Assembly (NCBI GenBank): GCA_016705245.1
Contig: JADIYM010000026.1
Coordinates: forward strand, 1-46,690
Length of the DNA stretch: 46,690 bases
Direction: 5' to 3'
DNA from: Blastocatellia bacterium
GTDB lineage: Bacteria; Acidobacteriota; Blastocatellia; UBA7656; JADIYM01
Positions 29,402 through 36,462 of the stretch are shown here, piece after piece. The notes below the pieces were generated by a model that saw only the letters and a list, made by a program, of their open reading frames with translations, had not been told where the DNA came from and ran no database searches. Made by a program: the position numbers and the translations under genes. Position 1 is the stretch's first letter, and each line of letters begins with the position of its first letter.

Positions 29402-30171
29402 CTACCGCTCCCAGAGGAACCACTTCCGCGGAATCGACCGCGACTTCCGCAGCCCGAACTTCTCAACAGCGTGCTGCTGGATGTGCGCCATTGCCTCCTC
29501 GACCGAGTCCGTGACGAGAACGAGGTTCAGGTCGTTCGCATCGATCGTCCGTTCCTTCACGAAGTCGTCGAAGAGCTCGAGGAGGTTCTTCCAGTAATCG
29601 CGACCCATCAGCACGATCGGAAAGCCGTCTATCTTCTTCGTCTGGATCAGCGTGACCGCTTCGAACAGCTCGTCCATCGTCCCTACTCCGCCTGGCATGA
29701 CGATGAAGCCGAACGAATACTTCACGAGCATCACCTTGCGGACGAAGAAGTAGTTGAACGACACGACCCGGTCCAGATAGTCGTTGTGCTTCTGCTCCAT
29801 CGGCAGAATGATGTTTGCGCCAACCGACCGCCCTCCGGCTTCTCTCGCACCGCGATTCGCCGCCTCCATGATTCCCGGGCCGCCGCCCGTGATGACGGTG
29901 AACCCGATCTCAGTCAGCGCGCCGCCGACTCTTCGCGCAAGCTCGTAATAGGGATGATCTTCCTTGAACCGCGCGGAGCCGAACACCGTGACGCACGGCC
30001 CGACGAAATGAAGGACCCGGAACCCCGGATGAACTCGCGCACAATCGAGAGCACCACGCCGAACTCCGATTGCCGGCTCTTCGGTCCCTCGAGGAACCAG
30101 CGCTCCTTGCGACCCTCATCGCTCGGCATCGGTGTCGCGGGAGTCACCGCGTCCTTCATTTCCGTCGTCAT
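29402..30171 (-). CDS. LOG family protein (TIGR00730, nucleotide 5'-monophosphate phosphoribohydrolase-like; frameshifted)
   Basis: The upstream part, from the ATG at 30171, encodes ERWFLEGPKSRQSEFG and IVREFIRG. The rest, in another frame, gives FRVLHFVGPCVTVFGSARF, GGGPGIMEAANRGA and the signature MPGGVGTMDELFEA. One missing base in the run of four C at 30023-30026 (four G on the coding strand) explains the break. With it restored the protein has 256 residues, normal for this family. LOG enzymes release free base from nucleoside monophosphates (cytokinin activation in plants); in bacteria the substrate is often unclear. The gene follows the SPFH gene after 12 bases. Confidence 0.87.
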
Positions 30172-30183
30172 CCGCCGTCGCTC

Positions 30184-31008
30184 CTATCGCGTCGGGACCT
30201 GCAGTTGCAGTCCCTTTCCGTCGCCAAAGACGATCGTGAGCGGGCCGTTGTGGCCCTTGATGCCATCCGCGCGCGCACGCTCTATCTCCAAGGCCAGCTC
30301 GAGTTTCTTGATCTCCAGAAGCGCCGGGCTGGAGTAGGTCAGCGCCTCGATCTGCTTCGTTTTCGCCGCGACTTCCGCAGCGCTCAGTCTGGCCTCCTCG
30401 GCCTGCTTCTGCTTCTCGTTCGCGACGACAGCGCTCGCAGCCTGCTCGATGCGGTCATCGAGAAAGTCCGGATTGCCGATCTGGACGCTTTCCGTATCGA
30501 GAAAAAGCTGTTGTGCGAGGAGCGGTCGCAGGGTGTCGACGATGCGCTTCTGGATCGCTTCCTGGTTGGCATAGATCTCATAGGCGCCGTATTCGGCAAA
30601 CGCATTGCGCGCCTCGGTCTGGACGAGTCCGAGCAGTATTTCGTTCCGCCGCTTGTGGCGCTCCTCGTCACTGAAGCCGAACTTGCGTACGTATTCCTGG
30701 ACGCTTTCAGGATTCGTTGCAGCGGTAACGCTGATCGGGACTTCGAGCGCCGCATTGTCGCGCGACGTGACGCGTGGAGTGGTCGTCTCGGTGAAGCTTC
30801 GCAAAGTCACCACGTACGATTCCTGCCCCGGCAAGGCCGTCACGAACCATCCGTCGGAGGGGGTCCGTACCGTCTTGATCTGCCCCCACGAGCTCACGAC
30901 CTGGACGGTGCCTTCCTCCGCGAACTTGATGTTGCGGAAGAACGTGATCCCCGCGAGCAGGATCAAAAGAGCGACCACGACCACAAAGATCAATCGATTC
31001 TTGTTCAT
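30184..31008 (-). CDS. SPFH/Band 7 (prohibitin-like) membrane protein
   Basis: 274 residues from the ATG at 31008. An N-terminal membrane anchor (LIFVVVVALLILLAGITFF) is followed by the SPFH domain (EEGTVQVVSSWGQIKTVR, DNAALEVPISVTAATN) and a C-terminal coiled coil (ANEKQKQAEEARLSAAEVAA). It is a scaffold protein of membrane microdomains or a protease-regulating assembly (HflKC/stomatin-like). The LOG gene begins 12 bases after its stop; no NfeD-like or FtsH partner is present. Confidence 0.88.
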   Translation of the reverse strand: MNKNRLIFVVVVALLILLAGITFFRNIKFAEEGTVQVVSSWGQIKTVRTPSDGWFVTALPGQESYVVTLRSFTETTTPRVTSRDNAALEVPISVTAATNPESVQEYVRKFGFSDEERHKRRNEILLGLVQTEARNAFAEYGAYEIYANQEAIQKRIVDTLRPLLAQQLFLDTESVQIGNPDFLDDRIEQAASAVVANEKQKQAEEARLSAAEVAAKTKQIEALTYSSPALLEIKKLELALEIERARADGIKGHNGPLTIVFGDGKGLQLQVPTR

Positions 31009-31352
31009 TGGATCTCTCGAAAAACGGGAAAGTACCGCGACGCGGACTTTGACCTCCCGGTGTTTCGCCAGGAAGGGAGAGTACGCGCTCGCTCCTCGAC
31101 GGCGCAGGCAGCAGCGGCCGCGATGCCGGTGACTGCAGGGGCGCCGCGAGGGCACTCGTCATCTGCTTCGGTCCGGGACCGAAGCCGTGACGCGATTCGT
31201 GTAACCGCACTCGAGCCTCGCGTCACGGACGCGAACTGAGGCAAAGCCGATGGAGGAGTTCGACGCATGCGTGCGTGAGCACACCGAATGCTACCACGCC
31301 GTACGACGGGCGGGCTTCGTGGTGTTTCGTCGAACTCCCCGTATTCAGTGTC
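31009..31352. other. intergenic region with 11-bp inverted repeat
   Basis: No gene is supported between the SPFH start and the beta-barrel stop. A perfect 11-bp inverted repeat (GGAGTTCGACG at 31255-31265, CGTCGAACTCC at 31328-31338) encloses 62 bases containing TTCGTGGTGTTT-like words, possibly a decayed copy of the palindromic elements seen elsewhere. No T-run follows. Confidence 0.4.
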
Positions 31353-31865
31353 TCAGCGCTCTCCGAAGCGGAAGACGATTCCGGCGGAGAATCGGCCATT
31401 GTTCGACCGAAGCGTCGTCGCGATGTAATCAGCCTGAATGAGCCGAATTGCGACGTGCTTCGAGATCTTCGCGTCGATGCCACCACCGAGGACCAGCGCG
31501 CCGGCGGCGTCCGATCCTCCGAAGGCTCCGCCCGCCATGACGTGAACGAATGGTGTAACCGCACCACGGCGGTACGTGAATTTCGGCCCCCCAACAACGA
31601 GACCATTGTTGTCAAACGGATCCTCGGCCACATAGCCCGAGACTTCGCCGGTAAACCCGAGCCAGCTGTTGGCGTTGACGGTTACGGCGCCGATGCCGCC
31701 GTTGTTGTTGATGCCATAGAGTCGCAGATACGAGTAGCCTCCGAACACCTCGACTTCCGGTGTGGCGGAGTGGGCCGCTCCGCCCGAGAGAATGGTCGGC
31801 GTCTGCGCGCCGGCCGGGGCAGCAGCGAGCAGAAGGGCAGCAATCGAGAGGGCGAGTTGTCGCAT
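31353..31865 (-). CDS. small outer-membrane beta-barrel protein
   Basis: 170 residues from the ATG at 31865 (GGAGG 7 bases upstream); a longer reading would run into element G. A signal peptide (LSIAALLLAAAPAGAQ) precedes alternating beta strands (VEVFGGYSYLRLYG, GFTGEVSGYVAED, FTYRRGAVTPFVHVMAGGAF) and a C-terminal aromatic strand (GRFSAGIVFRFGER), typical of 8-stranded OmpA/OmpW/OmpX-like barrels. There is no OmpA peptidoglycan domain. Function unknown. Confidence 0.85.
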   Translation of the reverse strand: MRQLALSIAALLLAAAPAGAQTPTILSGGAAHSATPEVEVFGGYSYLRLYGINNNGGIGAVTVNANSWLGFTGEVSGYVAEDPFDNNGLVVGGPKFTYRRGAVTPFVHVMAGGAFGGSDAAGALVLGGGIDAKISKHVAIRLIQADYIATTLRSNNGRFSAGIVFRFGER

Positions 31866-31995
31866 ACGTGAACCTCCGGAAATGGTAGGGACGGCAAGTC
31901 CCGGCGAGGTTAGCATTGCAGCGCGAAGTCGCCAATGCGCTTGCGACAGCCTGGAACGCGTGAGATTCAGCGCTCGATGCCAATGCGCCGATTCT

Positions 31996-32116
31996 TGCGC
32001 GAAGCGCCTTGGAGTGCGGCGCGAAGCGCCGCTTTGGATCGTCATCGGCAACGGCGCGACTCTATCCCCGCGATGCAAAGCGGCGCTTCACGCCGCACTC
32101 CAAAGCGCTTCGCGCA
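31996..32116. repeat. palindromic element G (same family as F)
   Basis: Arms 31996-32036 and 32076-32116 match at 39 of 41 positions around a 39-base loop. The left arm matches that of element F at 44 of 45 positions. Here the centre is interrupted by non-palindromic sequence, while in F it is a perfect turn. The surrounding 31866-32175 region, between the beta-barrel start and the ribA stop, has no gene. Confidence 0.94.
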
Positions 32117-32175
32117 ATGCGGTAAAGGCGACCTCTCCCGACTAGCCGGTGCCGGCAGCTCGAGAGCGTTCGGAC

Positions 32176-32898
32176 TCAGGACGCCTTTCGGTCTTCGAAT
32201 GAGAGGGAAACGAGCCCGCGACTATCGCCAAGTCGGTACAGGTGGCCCATCTTGCGCTCTTTCGTTTCCATGTACCGACGGTTCTCGGGAACGGGCTGAA
32301 TGACGAGTGGCACGCGCTCGGAGACCGTGATCCCATGACTCGAAAGTGCGGATAGCTTCTCCGGATTGTTGCTGAGAAGTCGAATGCTCGAGATGCCGAG
32401 ATCCCGGAGCATGTCGGCGCCTATTCGATAGTCGCGGCCATCCTCGACGAAGCCCAGCGCAAGATTGGCTTCCACGGTATCGAATCCGCGCTCCTGAAGC
32501 TCGTAGGCCCGTAGCTTGTTGAGCAGTCCGATGCCTCGTCCTTCCTGCCGAAGATAAACGACGACACCAGCGCCTTCGGCGACGATTGCCCGAAGTGCGC
32601 CGTCCAGCTGCGGCCCGCAGTCACAGCGAAGTGAACCGAGGACGTCACCCGTGAAGCATTCCGAATGGACACGAACGAGCGGAGAAGGACGCGACGCCGG
32701 TTCTCCATGAACGAGCGCCAGATGCTCGGAACCGTCCGCGAGGTTGCGGTAGCCGATCATCGAAAACATTCCGTGCTCGGTCGGCATCGCCACCTTCGCG
32801 ACCCGCTGCGCCGTCGATTCCGTGTCCAGTCGATTGTCGACCCCGGAAATCCAGCTGTTCGTCCCTGCAGATATCTTTGACATCATGGCTCTCGTCAT
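32176..32898 (-). CDS. ribA: GTP cyclohydrolase II
   Basis: 240 residues from an ATG at 32898; ATGs at 32886 and 32883 are possible alternatives. It converts GTP to the pyrimidine precursor of riboflavin. Seen: the zinc site SECFTGDVLGSLRCDCGPQL, the active-site motif VVYLRQEGRGIGLLNKLRAY, and SIRLLSNNPEKLSAL. There is no RibB (dihydroxybutanone phosphate synthase) domain, so this is the stand-alone form. It is divergent from the B12 photoreceptor regulator gene, with its putative promoter about 200 bases upstream and a small open frame in the leader. No FMN riboswitch is seen. Confidence 0.94.
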   Translation of the reverse strand: MTRAMMSKISAGTNSWISGVDNRLDTESTAQRVAKVAMPTEHGMFSMIGYRNLADGSEHLALVHGEPASRPSPLVRVHSECFTGDVLGSLRCDCGPQLDGALRAIVAEGAGVVVYLRQEGRGIGLLNKLRAYELQERGFDTVEANLALGFVEDGRDYRIGADMLRDLGISSIRLLSNNPEKLSALSSHGITVSERVPLVIQPVPENRRYMETKERKMGHLYRLGDSRGLVSLSFEDRKAS

Positions 32899-32956
32899 CC
32901 CTCGTGTTCGTGACCGCTTTTAGCTACGGCATGCCATTGCCCGGCTGGCGCGTTCG

Positions 32957-33070
32957 TCAGAGGCAGCCCGACTCGTCTCCGTTGTCCGGGACCAGGATGC
33001 TTCCATATCGCCCGTGCTCTGTGTTCAATCGGACAAGCTTCCAATTCATCGGGATTCCGTCCCGGTTCAT
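32957..33070 (-). CDS. candidate 37-residue small protein upstream of ribA
   Basis: ATG at 33070 with GGAG 7 bases upstream, ending with TGA at 32957. The product (MNRDGIPMNWKLVRLNTEHG and 17 more residues) has a protein-like composition with no low-complexity bias, and the frame stays open for some distance upstream of the ATG. It lies between the putative ribA promoter and the ribA start, so it could be a leader peptide or a small gene in the same transcript. I recognise no family. The evidence is only the ribosome site, the ATG and the composition. Confidence 0.35.
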   Translation of the reverse strand: MNRDGIPMNWKLVRLNTEHGRYGSILVPDNGDESGCL

Positions 33071-33107
33071 TCCTGTTCTCCGACGAAAGTGCTCGCTGAG
33101 AGCCACA

Positions 33108-33136
33108 ACCCTACGTATCCGTAGACCGTCTGTCAA
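33108..33136 (-). promoter_or_regulatory. putative ribA promoter
   Basis: On the minus strand: TTGACA (33136-33131), a 17-base spacer and TAGGGT (33113-33108). The -35 is perfect, while the -10 matches only at its ends. The -35 lies within CTGTCAAG, the left arm of an 8-bp inverted repeat whose right arm holds the -35 of the divergent regulator gene. Confidence 0.5.
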
Positions 33137-33146
33137 GTAATAGTGA

Positions 33147-33174
33147 TCGACAAAGACTGTACAAATGCTTGACA
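33147..33174 (+). promoter_or_regulatory. CarH-type operator: three 11-bp direct repeats
   Basis: Three copies of TnnACA at exactly 11-base intervals: TCGACA at 33147, TGTACA at 33158 and TTGACA at 33169. The third is the -35 hexamer of the regulator's promoter. Thermus thermophilus CarH binds as a tetramer to 11-bp direct repeats of this kind that overlap the -35 region. Repression of the gene's own promoter in the dark and release by light is the expected behaviour. Confidence 0.8.
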
Positions 33175-33197
33175 GCCGTGAATTCGGAACGTAGCTT
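33169..33197 (+). promoter_or_regulatory. putative promoter of the CarH-like gene
   Basis: TTGACA at 33169-33174, a 17-base spacer, then TAGCTT at 33192-33197, 8 bases before the gene's ATG at 33205. The transcript leader would be very short or absent, fitting the lack of a Shine-Dalgarno site before the ATG. Confidence 0.6.
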
Positions 33198-33204
33198 GTA
33201 GAAC

Positions 33205-34242
33205 ATGACTGATCGAGACCAGCCCGGGGAGCCGGTTCGAACGTATCCGATTCGGGCGGTATCGCAGCTGACCGGAATAAGCGTCGACCTCCTGCGGGTC
33301 TGGGAGCGCCGCTATCAGGCAGTTCAGCCGTCGCGGGGCGGTCGGGGCCGTGTGTACCTGGACAGCGACGTCTGCAGGCTCAATCTGCTTCGTCGACTCG
33401 TCGATGCAGGGCACGCGATTGGAACGATTGCCGGTCTTTCGGACCGCGAGCTCGACGCGTTGGCCGATGCGCAGGATGCGATCGGGCAGCGGGCCGGGCG
33501 TGTGCCTGGGGTTGCACGCCGGCCGATCCGCGCCGACCTCTCAGTCCTGAAGAACGCGGTCCAGAACTATGACGGCGAAACACTCGATCGCGAGATGGCA
33601 CGGCTTGCCGCGTTGATGGGACCCACCGCACTCGTGCGCGACGTAGTGCAGCCCGTAATGTGCTGGGTCGGTGAGCAGTGGGAAGCCGGTTCGATTGGAA
33701 TCGCCCAGGAACACATCGCGTCGATGTCACTGAGGAACCTGCTCGGGTCGCTCGTTCGCTCCTACTCGCGATCACGCTCCGGCCCGTCCGTGGTTTTTGC
33801 AACGCCGACCGGGCAGTACCACGAATTCGGCATTCTATGCGCGGCGCTGATCGCAGTGGGCGGAGGCTTGTCGGCGGTGTACCTCGGAACCGACGTGCCT
33901 GCAGATGACATCGTCCGGACTGCAAACGCGAAGAGCGCCTGTGCAGTCGTCCTCGGAGTCGCCGTCGCGAATCCGGAGCACGACGCTGCATCGGCCGTGT
34001 CGACCGTGGCACAGGGTGTCGGCGACGGGGTCGAGGTCTGGGTCGGCGGGTGCCAGAATGAGGCGCTGCGCGCGCGTCTGCGGGAATTTCGGGCGACGTA
34101 CGTCGGGGACTTCGACGAGCTCGAGCGGCACCTCGTCCGCATCGGCGCGGACTGTTCGACGACAAACCAAAGGGCGCCTCGCGCAAGGCACCGCGCAAGG
34201 CACCGGAGTCCACCTCTCCCGATCAACCGAACTGCTTCCTGA
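33205..34242 (+). CDS. carH: CarH/LitR-like MerR-family regulator with cobalamin-binding photoreceptor domain
   Basis: 345 residues. MerR-type helix-turn-helix at residues 14-70 (IRAVSQLTGISVDLLRVWER). A four-helix domain carries the cobalamin-shielding motif W-x9-EH exactly (Trp159, Glu169, His170). A Rossmann B12 domain follows, with axial-ligand His206 in QYHEFG; the first motif residue is Gln where D/E-x-H-x-x-G is usual. In characterised CarH the dark form is a DNA-bound tetramer with adenosylcobalamin, and light breaks the Co-C bond and releases DNA. The three 11-bp repeats at its promoter fit this. The last roughly 30 residues are Arg-rich and overlap the end of the convergent ABC permease by 20 bases. 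Symbol by architecture. Confidence 0.9.
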   Translation: MTDRDQPGEPVRTYPIRAVSQLTGISVDLLRVWERRYQAVQPSRGGRGRVYLDSDVCRLNLLRRLVDAGHAIGTIAGLSDRELDALADAQDAIGQRAGRVPGVARRPIRADLSVLKNAVQNYDGETLDREMARLAALMGPTALVRDVVQPVMCWVGEQWEAGSIGIAQEHIASMSLRNLLGSLVRSYSRSRSGPSVVFATPTGQYHEFGILCAALIAVGGGLSAVYLGTDVPADDIVRTANAKSACAVVLGVAVANPEHDAASAVSTVAQGVGDGVEVWVGGCQNEALRARLREFRATYVGDFDELERHLVRIGADCSTTNQRAPRARHRARHRSPPLPINRTAS

Positions 34243-35362
34243 AACGCCAGGCGCTGATGCCGACAAGCAGTACCGCCGCCGCCAGCAGCGCGAGAACATT
34301 CGGATACAGGATGTCGATGCCAACCCCCTTCAGCAGCACTCCGCGCGAGATCGTCGCGAAGTGGCGCACGGGATTTATCAGCGTAAACGGCCGAATCCAC
34401 TCGGGCATCGCCTCGATCGGCGTGACGACTCCAGACAGCAACGCCACCGGGGGGTTCACGAAAAACGCCATCAACTGTGCCTGCTGCTGCGACTTCGTGA
34501 ATGTCGCGACGAACGTCCCGATTCCGATTCCGGCAAAAACGCACAACATTCCGGCCGTCGCGAACAGAACGAGGCTTCCGCGGACCGGAACGGCAAAAAC
34601 CGCCCGCGCCACTGAGAGCGCGATCACGATGTCCGCCGTTAGCAGGATCAGCAGCGGCAGCATCTTTGCGACGATGATCTCAGTCGCGGATGCGGGCGTC
34701 ATCAGAAGCTGCTCGATCGTCCCCGTTTCCTTCTCCTTCACGAGCGAGCCCGACGCGACCAGCGAACCGACGAGCACCAGCAACGTGCCGATCATCCCCG
34801 TTGTGATGAACCACGAGTTCTGCAAACCCGGGTTGTAGAGAAGCGTCACCGTCGTCGTGAGCGACAGCGGCCGGGCCGCTCGTGGACGTTGTGCCGCGAG
34901 GTTTCGATTCAACGACTCGATGATCCTCGCGGCGTATCCGCCGGCTATCGACGCCGTGTTGGCGTTCGTCGCGTCGAGGAGCAGCTGGATCGACGCCGTT
35001 TCACCACGAATCCGGCGCTCGGCATAATCGCTTGGAATGATCAGCGCCGCATCCGCATCGCCCCTGGCGATGGCGTCACCCGCCTGCTCGCTCGAAGGAT
35101 ACTGAGCCGGAATGAGAAAGGATCCGCTCTCGCCAAACGCCGACACGAGTTGCCGGCTCTCGGGCGTGCGGCTCTCATCGACGACAGCCAGCTTCAGCCC
35201 TGTGACTTCGGGGTTCAGGGCAAAGCCGAACAACAGCAACTGGAGCGTCGGCGGAACTATCAGCATCACGACGAGACGGCGGTTCCTCCCGAGCTGCGTC
35301 AGTTCCTTGATGAAGAGGGGAACGAGGCGCCCACCCACGAGTCGGTCCAGCATCGCCCTCAT
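34223..35362 (-). CDS. ABC-2 type transporter permease (YbhR-like)
   Basis: 379 residues from an ATG at 35362 that overlaps the upstream gene's stop (ATGA). An N-terminal helix is followed by a large extracytoplasmic domain (about residues 45-170, including LLLDATNANTASIAGGYAAR) and then five membrane segments typical of ABC-2 exporters, with VKEKETGTIEQLLMTPASA as the coupling-helix region and NPPVALLSGVVTPIEAMP near the end. It is the last gene of a four-gene efflux operon: adaptor, double ATPase, two permeases. Homologues (E. coli YbhFSR) export drugs or cations; the substrate is unknown. Confidence 0.93.
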   Translation of the reverse strand: MRAMLDRLVGGRLVPLFIKELTQLGRNRRLVVMLIVPPTLQLLLFGFALNPEVTGLKLAVVDESRTPESRQLVSAFGESGSFLIPAQYPSSEQAGDAIARGDADAALIIPSDYAERRIRGETASIQLLLDATNANTASIAGGYAARIIESLNRNLAAQRPRAARPLSLTTTVTLLYNPGLQNSWFITTGMIGTLLVLVGSLVASGSLVKEKETGTIEQLLMTPASATEIIVAKMLPLLILLTADIVIALSVARAVFAVPVRGSLVLFATAGMLCVFAGIGIGTFVATFTKSQQQAQLMAFFVNPPVALLSGVVTPIEAMPEWIRPFTLINPVRHFATISRGVLLKGVGIDILYPNVLALLAAAVLLVGISAWRFRKQFG

Positions 35363-36462
35363 GCCGACACCTGCATTCGTCGCATTCGTTTCCACGCAAC
35401 CGCAAAGAAGACGAGGCCGATCACCGATAACACGATCGGCACGTGCCACATCGCGGGCCATCCGGCGCCCCGAACGAACGCATCGCGCGACAGTTCGATG
35501 TAGTAACGCGCGGGAACGAACAGGGCGATCCAGCGGAGCGCCGCCGGGATGTTCGAGATCGGAAAGATGAGCCCTGAGAGCAGGAACGACAGCAGGAAGC
35601 CGACGATCTGAACGAGCTGAATCGCCGCCGCCTGATTCGGTATCGCAGCCCCGACCATCACACCGAACGCAACACAGCAGAACAGATACGCGACGGTCCC
35701 GACGAGAAGCGGCGTGGGATCGGCCACGAACCAGATCCCGAACATGAATCGCAGGACGGCGACGCCGATCATCCACTGCGCGACGGCAACCAGCCAGAAG
35801 GCCACGGTCTTGCCGATCAGGTATTCGTGAGCCGAGATGCTCGAGGCGTAGACCTGCAGGATGGTCTTCTGCTCACCCTCGCGAGAAAGCGCCAGGGCCG
35901 CCAGGAGGGGCGGGAAAAGAGCAAACATCACGGCGAATGCACCGGGACCGACGAACCGCTTCGAGTCGCGTCCCGGGTTGTACCAGAGCCGCGTTTCCGG
36001 CCGTATTGCCGGCGCCGCACCGGAGCGTTGCGACCGGGCGAAGTTGGCCGTGACGCCGAACGCGTTGCCGCGCAGCACGTTGGCCGTGTTGGCGTCGGTG
36101 GCGTCGACGAGAATCTGGATCTCGGCCGGCACGCCACGTATCGCATCCCGTTCGAAGTTCTCGGGGATGATGATCGCGGCACGGGCGTCGCCGCGGTCGA
36201 GCGCGTCAATCGGCTGCGAGTCGGAACCCAATTCGACGACGCGAAACGTCAATGTCTGTCGCCAGGCATCAGAATAGGCGCGCGATAATGCCGTCTGGTC
36301 CAGGTCCTGGATGACGATCGGCACGTCCGTTACGGTCAACGAGAGAGCCGTTCCGAAAAGGGCGAGCAATATCTGCGGCAGGACGAGCGCGAGAAACAGC
36401 ACGAGCCTGTCGCGGCGCACCTGAGCCAGTTCCTTGCGGGCCTGCGCGAGGATGCGCTTCAC
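35359..36462 (-). CDS. ABC-2 type transporter permease (YbhS-like)
   Basis: 367 residues. Same fold as its downstream neighbour: N-terminal helix (LVLFLALVLPQILLALFG), extracytoplasmic part with LVDATDANTANVLRGNAFGV, then membrane segments (LLLSGLIFPISNIPAALR), ending MRRMQVSA. The start overlaps the stop of the ATPase gene by 4 bases (ATGA), and its own stop overlaps the next gene's start. It probably forms a heterodimer with the following permease. Confidence 0.93.
   Translation of the reverse strand: MKRILAQARKELAQVRRDRLVLFLALVLPQILLALFGTALSLTVTDVPIVIQDLDQTALSRAYSDAWRQTLTFRVVELGSDSQPIDALDRGDARAAIIIPENFERDAIRGVPAEIQILVDATDANTANVLRGNAFGVTANFARSQRSGAAPAIRPETRLWYNPGRDSKRFVGPGAFAVMFALFPPLLAALALSREGEQKTILQVYASSISAHEYLIGKTVAFWLVAVAQWMIGVAVLRFMFGIWFVADPTPLLVGTVAYLFCCVAFGVMVGAAIPNQAAAIQLVQIVGFLLSFLLSGLIFPISNIPAALRWIALFVPARYYIELSRDAFVRGAGWPAMWHVPIVLSVIGLVFFAVAWKRMRRMQVSA

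Noticed and set aside
32899..33107. FMN riboswitch in the ribA leader
   Set aside because: The conserved FMN-element blocks (such as AGGAU and GGGNNGG sections) were not found; the leader instead has a small open frame.
34178..34204. Tandem CGCGCAAGGCAC repeat at the end of the CarH-like gene
   Set aside because: Only two 12-base copies inside an Arg-rich tail. It may be a scrap of the palindromic family but has no second arm, so it is not called.
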